Shown: piece after piece, positions 5,914-6,603 of the stretch
How positions within the stretch are numbered: position 1 is the stretch's first letter
Layout: every line of letters begins with the position of its first letter
NCBI GenBank assembly: GCA_013140395.1
Contig: JABFSY010000312.1
Coordinates: 1 to 6,603, forward strand
Direction: 5' to 3'
Source: Cyclobacteriaceae bacterium
GTDB lineage: Bacteria > Bacteroidota > Bacteroidia > Cytophagales > Cyclobacteriaceae
Length of the DNA stretch: 6,603 nt
Position numbers and translations under genes: made by a program
The notes under the pieces: generated by a model
What the model was told of the DNA's origin: nothing
What the model saw: only the letters and a program-made list of their open reading frames with translations
Databases searched by the model: none

Positions 5914-6603
5914 TCAATTTACCTTGTTCGGCAGGTTGAATGTAAAGACCGTTCCTTTGCCGACAGTAGAAGCAAATCCGATTGAGCCACCCAATTTTTG
6001 AACAGATTCCTTCACAATAAATAGCCCCAAGCCCGACCCTTTTGATTTTTCGGTTGCTCGAAAAAACATGGTGAATATTTTTGAGTGATATTGCTCTTCA
6101 ATACCAATGCCATTGTCTTCAACGTAAACTTCTAGTGCTTTCGAAGCGGGAACCAAACCAATTACAACGTTGCGATATTCTTTGGTAGAATCCTGGTATT
6201 TAATCGCATTACCAATCAAATTACTAAAGATAACCGAGAGTCTGATCGGATCTGAAACAATCTCCAAATCATCAGGAATAGCTACTTTAAAATCAATCCC
6301 CCTAGCGCCTTCGTTATAAATCAATGAATCAATGATTTGAGTGACCTTCGCTTTGAGTTTTACTTTCTCAAATGTTAGCTCTTGACGACTATTTCGTGCA
6401 TAGTCGATAATATCTTTGATGAAGCGATCTTGAACATTGACTCTGTCCTTGATCATCGTAATACAAGATTTTATCTCATTTACATCGTCCATTTTACTGG
6501 CAATTTCTGCCAACCCCAAAATAGAACTAAGTGGAGATCGCAAATCATGCGAAGCTTTATAAACAAAACTATCCAATTCGGCATTGGTCTTACTCAGCTC
6601 ATT
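5914..6603 (-). CDS. Sensor histidine kinase, C-terminal catalytic part (truncated by window edge)
   Basis: The last 229 residues of a two-component sensor kinase; the N-terminal sensing region lies outside the window, and the frame stays open to the right edge (NELSKTNAELDSF). The kinase autophosphorylates a histidine and passes the phosphate to a response regulator. Visible, numbered from the edge: HisKA H-box SHDLRSPLSSILGLAEIA with the phospho-acceptor His at 19, N-box NLIGNAIKYQ (about 128-137), G1 box DNGIGI (163-168), F-box FTMFFRA (about 177-183), G2 box GSGLGL (189-194), then the GKGTVFTFNLP end. All ATP-binding boxes are intact and nothing follows the ATPase domain, so there is no fused receiver on this side. 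The neighbour glyS has its own promoter and is not an obvious partner. The stimulus cannot be inferred. The helix just before the H-box (SKTNAELDSFVYKASHD) is typical of PAS- or coiled-coil-linked Bacteroidota kinases. Confidence 0.93.
   Translation of the reverse strand, partial: NELSKTNAELDSFVYKASHDLRSPLSSILGLAEIASKMDDVNEIKSCITMIKDRVNVQDRFIKDIIDYARNSRQELTFEKVKLKAKVTQIIDSLIYNEGARGIDFKVAIPDDLEIVSDPIRLSVIFSNLIGNAIKYQDSTKEYRNVVIGLVPASKALEVYVEDNGIGIEEQYHSKIFTMFFRATEKSKGSGLGLFIVKESVQKLGGSIGFASTVGKGTVFTFNLPNKVN

Noticed and set aside
6574..6576. TTG at 6576 as a start codon for the histidine kinase.
   Set aside because: The frame continues open to the window edge with family-like sequence (NELSKTNAEL), so this codon is an internal leucine of a truncated gene.

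Overview
The window looks like chromosomal housekeeping DNA from a member of the Bacteroidota, probably a Cytophagales-type bacterium. The evidence is the style of the proteins (single-chain glycyl-tRNA synthetase, sensor kinase with an SHDLRSP H-box, scramblase-fold protein starting MHPAL), the near absence of Shine-Dalgarno sequences, and two copies of the Bacteroidota -7 promoter motif TAnnTTTG just upstream of start codons. The assignment rests on pattern recognition, not a database search.

Every gene lies on the minus strand, so transcription runs from high to low coordinates. In that order: (i) 6603-5914, the C-terminal catalytic half of a sensor histidine kinase, cut by the window edge; (ii) a short spacer with the promoter of the next gene; (iii) 5838-4297, glycyl-tRNA synthetase; (iv) 4296-3532, an MtfA-family (M90) zinc peptidase whose ATG directly follows the glyS stop; (v) 3551-2961, a scramblase/LURP-one-like protein overlapping the peptidase gene by 20 bp; (vi) 2964-1636, a dGTPase of the HD superfamily, overlapping the previous gene by 4 bp; (vii) 1609-341, a membrane di-iron sterol desaturase/fatty acid hydroxylase family protein resembling alkylglycerol monooxygenase; (viii) 294-1, the N-terminus of an MMPL/RND-type membrane exporter, whose frame is broken by an apparent 1-base deletion about 76 codons in.

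Genes (iii)-(vi) are packed with 0, -20 and -4 bp junctions and almost certainly form one translationally coupled operon driven from the promoter in front of glyS; (vii) follows after 26 bp and probably belongs to it. The MMPL gene has its own candidate promoter. The operon mixes translation, proteolysis, nucleotide-pool control and membrane-lipid functions, with no obvious single pathway.

There is no gene-free stretch over 300 bases, and I see no RNA genes, CRISPR array, mobile element or toxin/defence cassette. The most useful observations are the frameshift at 64-66, the two promoters placed so close to the start codon that the mRNAs would be leaderless or nearly so, and the lipid-related gene pair within a glyS operon. 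I did not find a convincing previously undescribed system.
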